DNA of 64,000 nt from NCBI GenBank assembly GCA_025642065.1, contig JAODUP010000159.1:386001-450000 (forward strand), written 5' to 3'. The DNA is from Paralvinella palmiformis (taxonomy: Eukaryota; Annelida; Polychaeta; Terebellida; Alvinellidae). Shown here piece by piece: positions 62,525 to 64,000 of the stretch; within the stretch, counting starts at the first letter, position 1, and every line of letters starts with the position of its first letter. Both the position numbers and the translations under genes were made by a program. The notes under the pieces are model-generated. The model did not search any database. It had not been told where the DNA came from and saw only the letters and a program-made list of their open reading frames with translations.

Positions 62525-62565
<41 letters not shown>
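62525..62565. repeat. (AT)n microsatellite
   Basis: About 20 AT units; between the satellite and the following pogo-like element. Its flank repeats sequence near 61540-61640 (CACAGAGAATCTCGAATCGTGAATTC-like). Confidence 0.85.
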
Positions 62566-62566
<1 letters not shown>

Positions 62567-62913
62567 TAAAATATACAGACACTGCCGCGCCTGTGTGTGT
62601 GTTACCATTGTGAAATAAGGCACTGGTACAGAGAATCTCGAATCGTGAATTCGTACTCTGGACGATTCATCCATCAGAGTCGACTTTTCATGCTGAGACA
62701 TGTATAATATACTCTAATCCAGCTATGTTTAATCCGACAACTCAGAGGATCGACTATGGTCCAATCCTGAAACGGAAATATCCCTAAGCATTTTGTCAGT
62801 TTAATCCGACAATTAAGTTTTAGACACCGACATTATATCTATTGTTATTTTACTAATAGATAACGGGAAGTTCATCATTCATAAATCTGTTCTAAAATAT
62901 CACATGTTCAAGG

Positions 62914-64000
62914 TTAGGGGAGGCTGGGGACCTATGAGGCGCGGGGACCTATGAAACACTCCTTTTACTCATTAATGCAAAACAGTAGAGACATCTATCC
63001 ACCATCCATGGAACTACTACACATATGACCTTCACCCATATTGTTTAGAGAACATTTCAGCTGGCTACCAGGGTTCTAGTTAGAAAAGTAAGTTTTTGAC
63101 TTCCATGATAAATGTTTTCGTGTTTTGGTAAAAGTTTAATATTTAGGTGGTAATAAATATATTATAGATCCAGTATGTGTTTATTTTATTTTATTTATAA
63201 GTTCTCGACTTCAGGATACAGTTTTAATCAATCGACCATATGGTTCTGTAGTACATTAGGCTAACATAATGAAGGTGGTGTTGGGGACCGATGAGCCACT
63301 TTCTGTTGGGTCCGATGAGCCTCTTTGAGATCCGATGGCTCATCGGACCTCACTGCATTTCAAAGGAATAATTTGTCATAAAATCACTATTATTTGTGCC
63401 CCAAGTTCAGAAGGTTTCCTCTCGATCCGACGTTGGGTCAAATTTATGACATCGGCGAGTGTTGAACATTACGATATTACAATAAAAAAGCTGTTAGAGC
63501 GGTGGCAAAGGACCTTGGCTTAAGTAGAGCAACTTTAACAAAATACGTCATGGATGCCAATACAGCCTAAGAACGAGGAACGACAGTCAACTTTAAGAAG
63601 ATGCATCCCACCAAACAGGTAATTATAAATGGATTAGTTGATTTCAAGTAGAAAATATCTGGCTGCCAAACTAGATAAATACATGTATATGGGATTAATT
63701 TGATGAAGACACCGACACCTACCAATTTGTAGGAATTAAAAAGAGACACGGTGCACATACATTACAAGTTCAGGTGGTAATTCCCCACATAAGATAGGTG
63801 GGTGACAATCTTTTCAAAATTGGATCATTGTACCTTCAGGGTTTATTTTCTTGAGGAGGAACGAGCTCTTGCTGAGTATGTGATGTTCCACGGATTTTCC
63901 ATCAAATCAACAGGGAAGTTGGCCTGGGAATATCCAAGGCAAAACCTCAAAGACTACCCAGACGCTTGGGACAATAATAGTGAGTGGACTGCTTCTACGG
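62914..64000 (+). mobile_element. pogo/jerky-like transposon, partial, runs off the window
   Basis: A possible left end after TA at 62914 carries two GGGGACCTATGA motifs, with related GGACCGATGAGCC and TCCGATGAGCC repeats further in. At 63481-63570 the plus frame reads NKKAVRAVAKDLGLSRATL then TKYV, a helix-turn-helix; at 63841-64000 it reads LEEERALAEYVMFHGFSIKS then KLAWEYPRQN and PDAWDNNS, the CENP-B type second domain of pogo/jerky transposases. The two parts are in separate stretches with stops between, so it is an intron-split or decayed gene. The DDE domain would be outside the window. Confidence 0.6.

Overview
This window is nuclear DNA from an animal, and a mollusc (probably a gastropod such as a limpet) fits best. 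It is AT-rich, its genes are split by long GT-AG introns, and it is crowded with tRNA-derived SINEs, CR1/L2-like LINE ends, pogo/Tigger, Harbinger-like and hAT-like DNA transposons, minisatellites and (AT)n or (GT)n microsatellites. The protein matches are to conserved metazoan genes; the mollusc assignment is inference from the repeat style and from recognised protein similarity.

Layout, left to right. About 2.7-6.2 kb (+): OSTC, a small subunit of the ER oligosaccharyltransferase, 4 exons, 149 aa. 8.2-9.2 kb (-): an intronless FkbM-type methyltransferase with an N-terminal membrane anchor. 11.4-13.1 kb: a decayed transposon. 15.1-21.6 kb (-): ACBD6, acyl-CoA-binding plus ankyrin repeats, 6 exons, 245 aa. 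21.6-32 kb: gene-free spacer with a 29-bp minisatellite, LINE ends, a Tigger relic and nested SINEs. 32.0-53.2 kb (+): XPR1, an SPX-EXS phosphate exporter, 15 exons, 683 aa, plus a candidate alternative last exon at 50.6 kb that would give a 751-aa isoform. 57.0-57.5 kb (-): a two-exon candidate gene for a 109-aa single-pass membrane protein of unknown function. 57.5-64 kb: Asn-codon-like minisatellites, a 44-bp satellite, and the start of another pogo-like transposon running off the right edge.

The genes are unrelated housekeeping or membrane genes rather than an operon or pathway. The notable layout is the divergent ACBD6(-)/XPR1(+) pair, which is also the arrangement I recall on human chromosome 1q25; this looks like ancient conserved microsynteny. 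The other main results are the XPR1 alternative C-terminal exon, a three-level nest of transposons inside XPR1 intron 8, a Harbinger-like MITE family with copies inside all three multi-exon conserved genes, and a SINE that shares its 3' end with a CR1/L2-like LINE in the same window.

All exon boundaries were placed by hand from reading frame, GT-AG signals and remembered homologues. No alignment, RNA evidence or repeat library was available.
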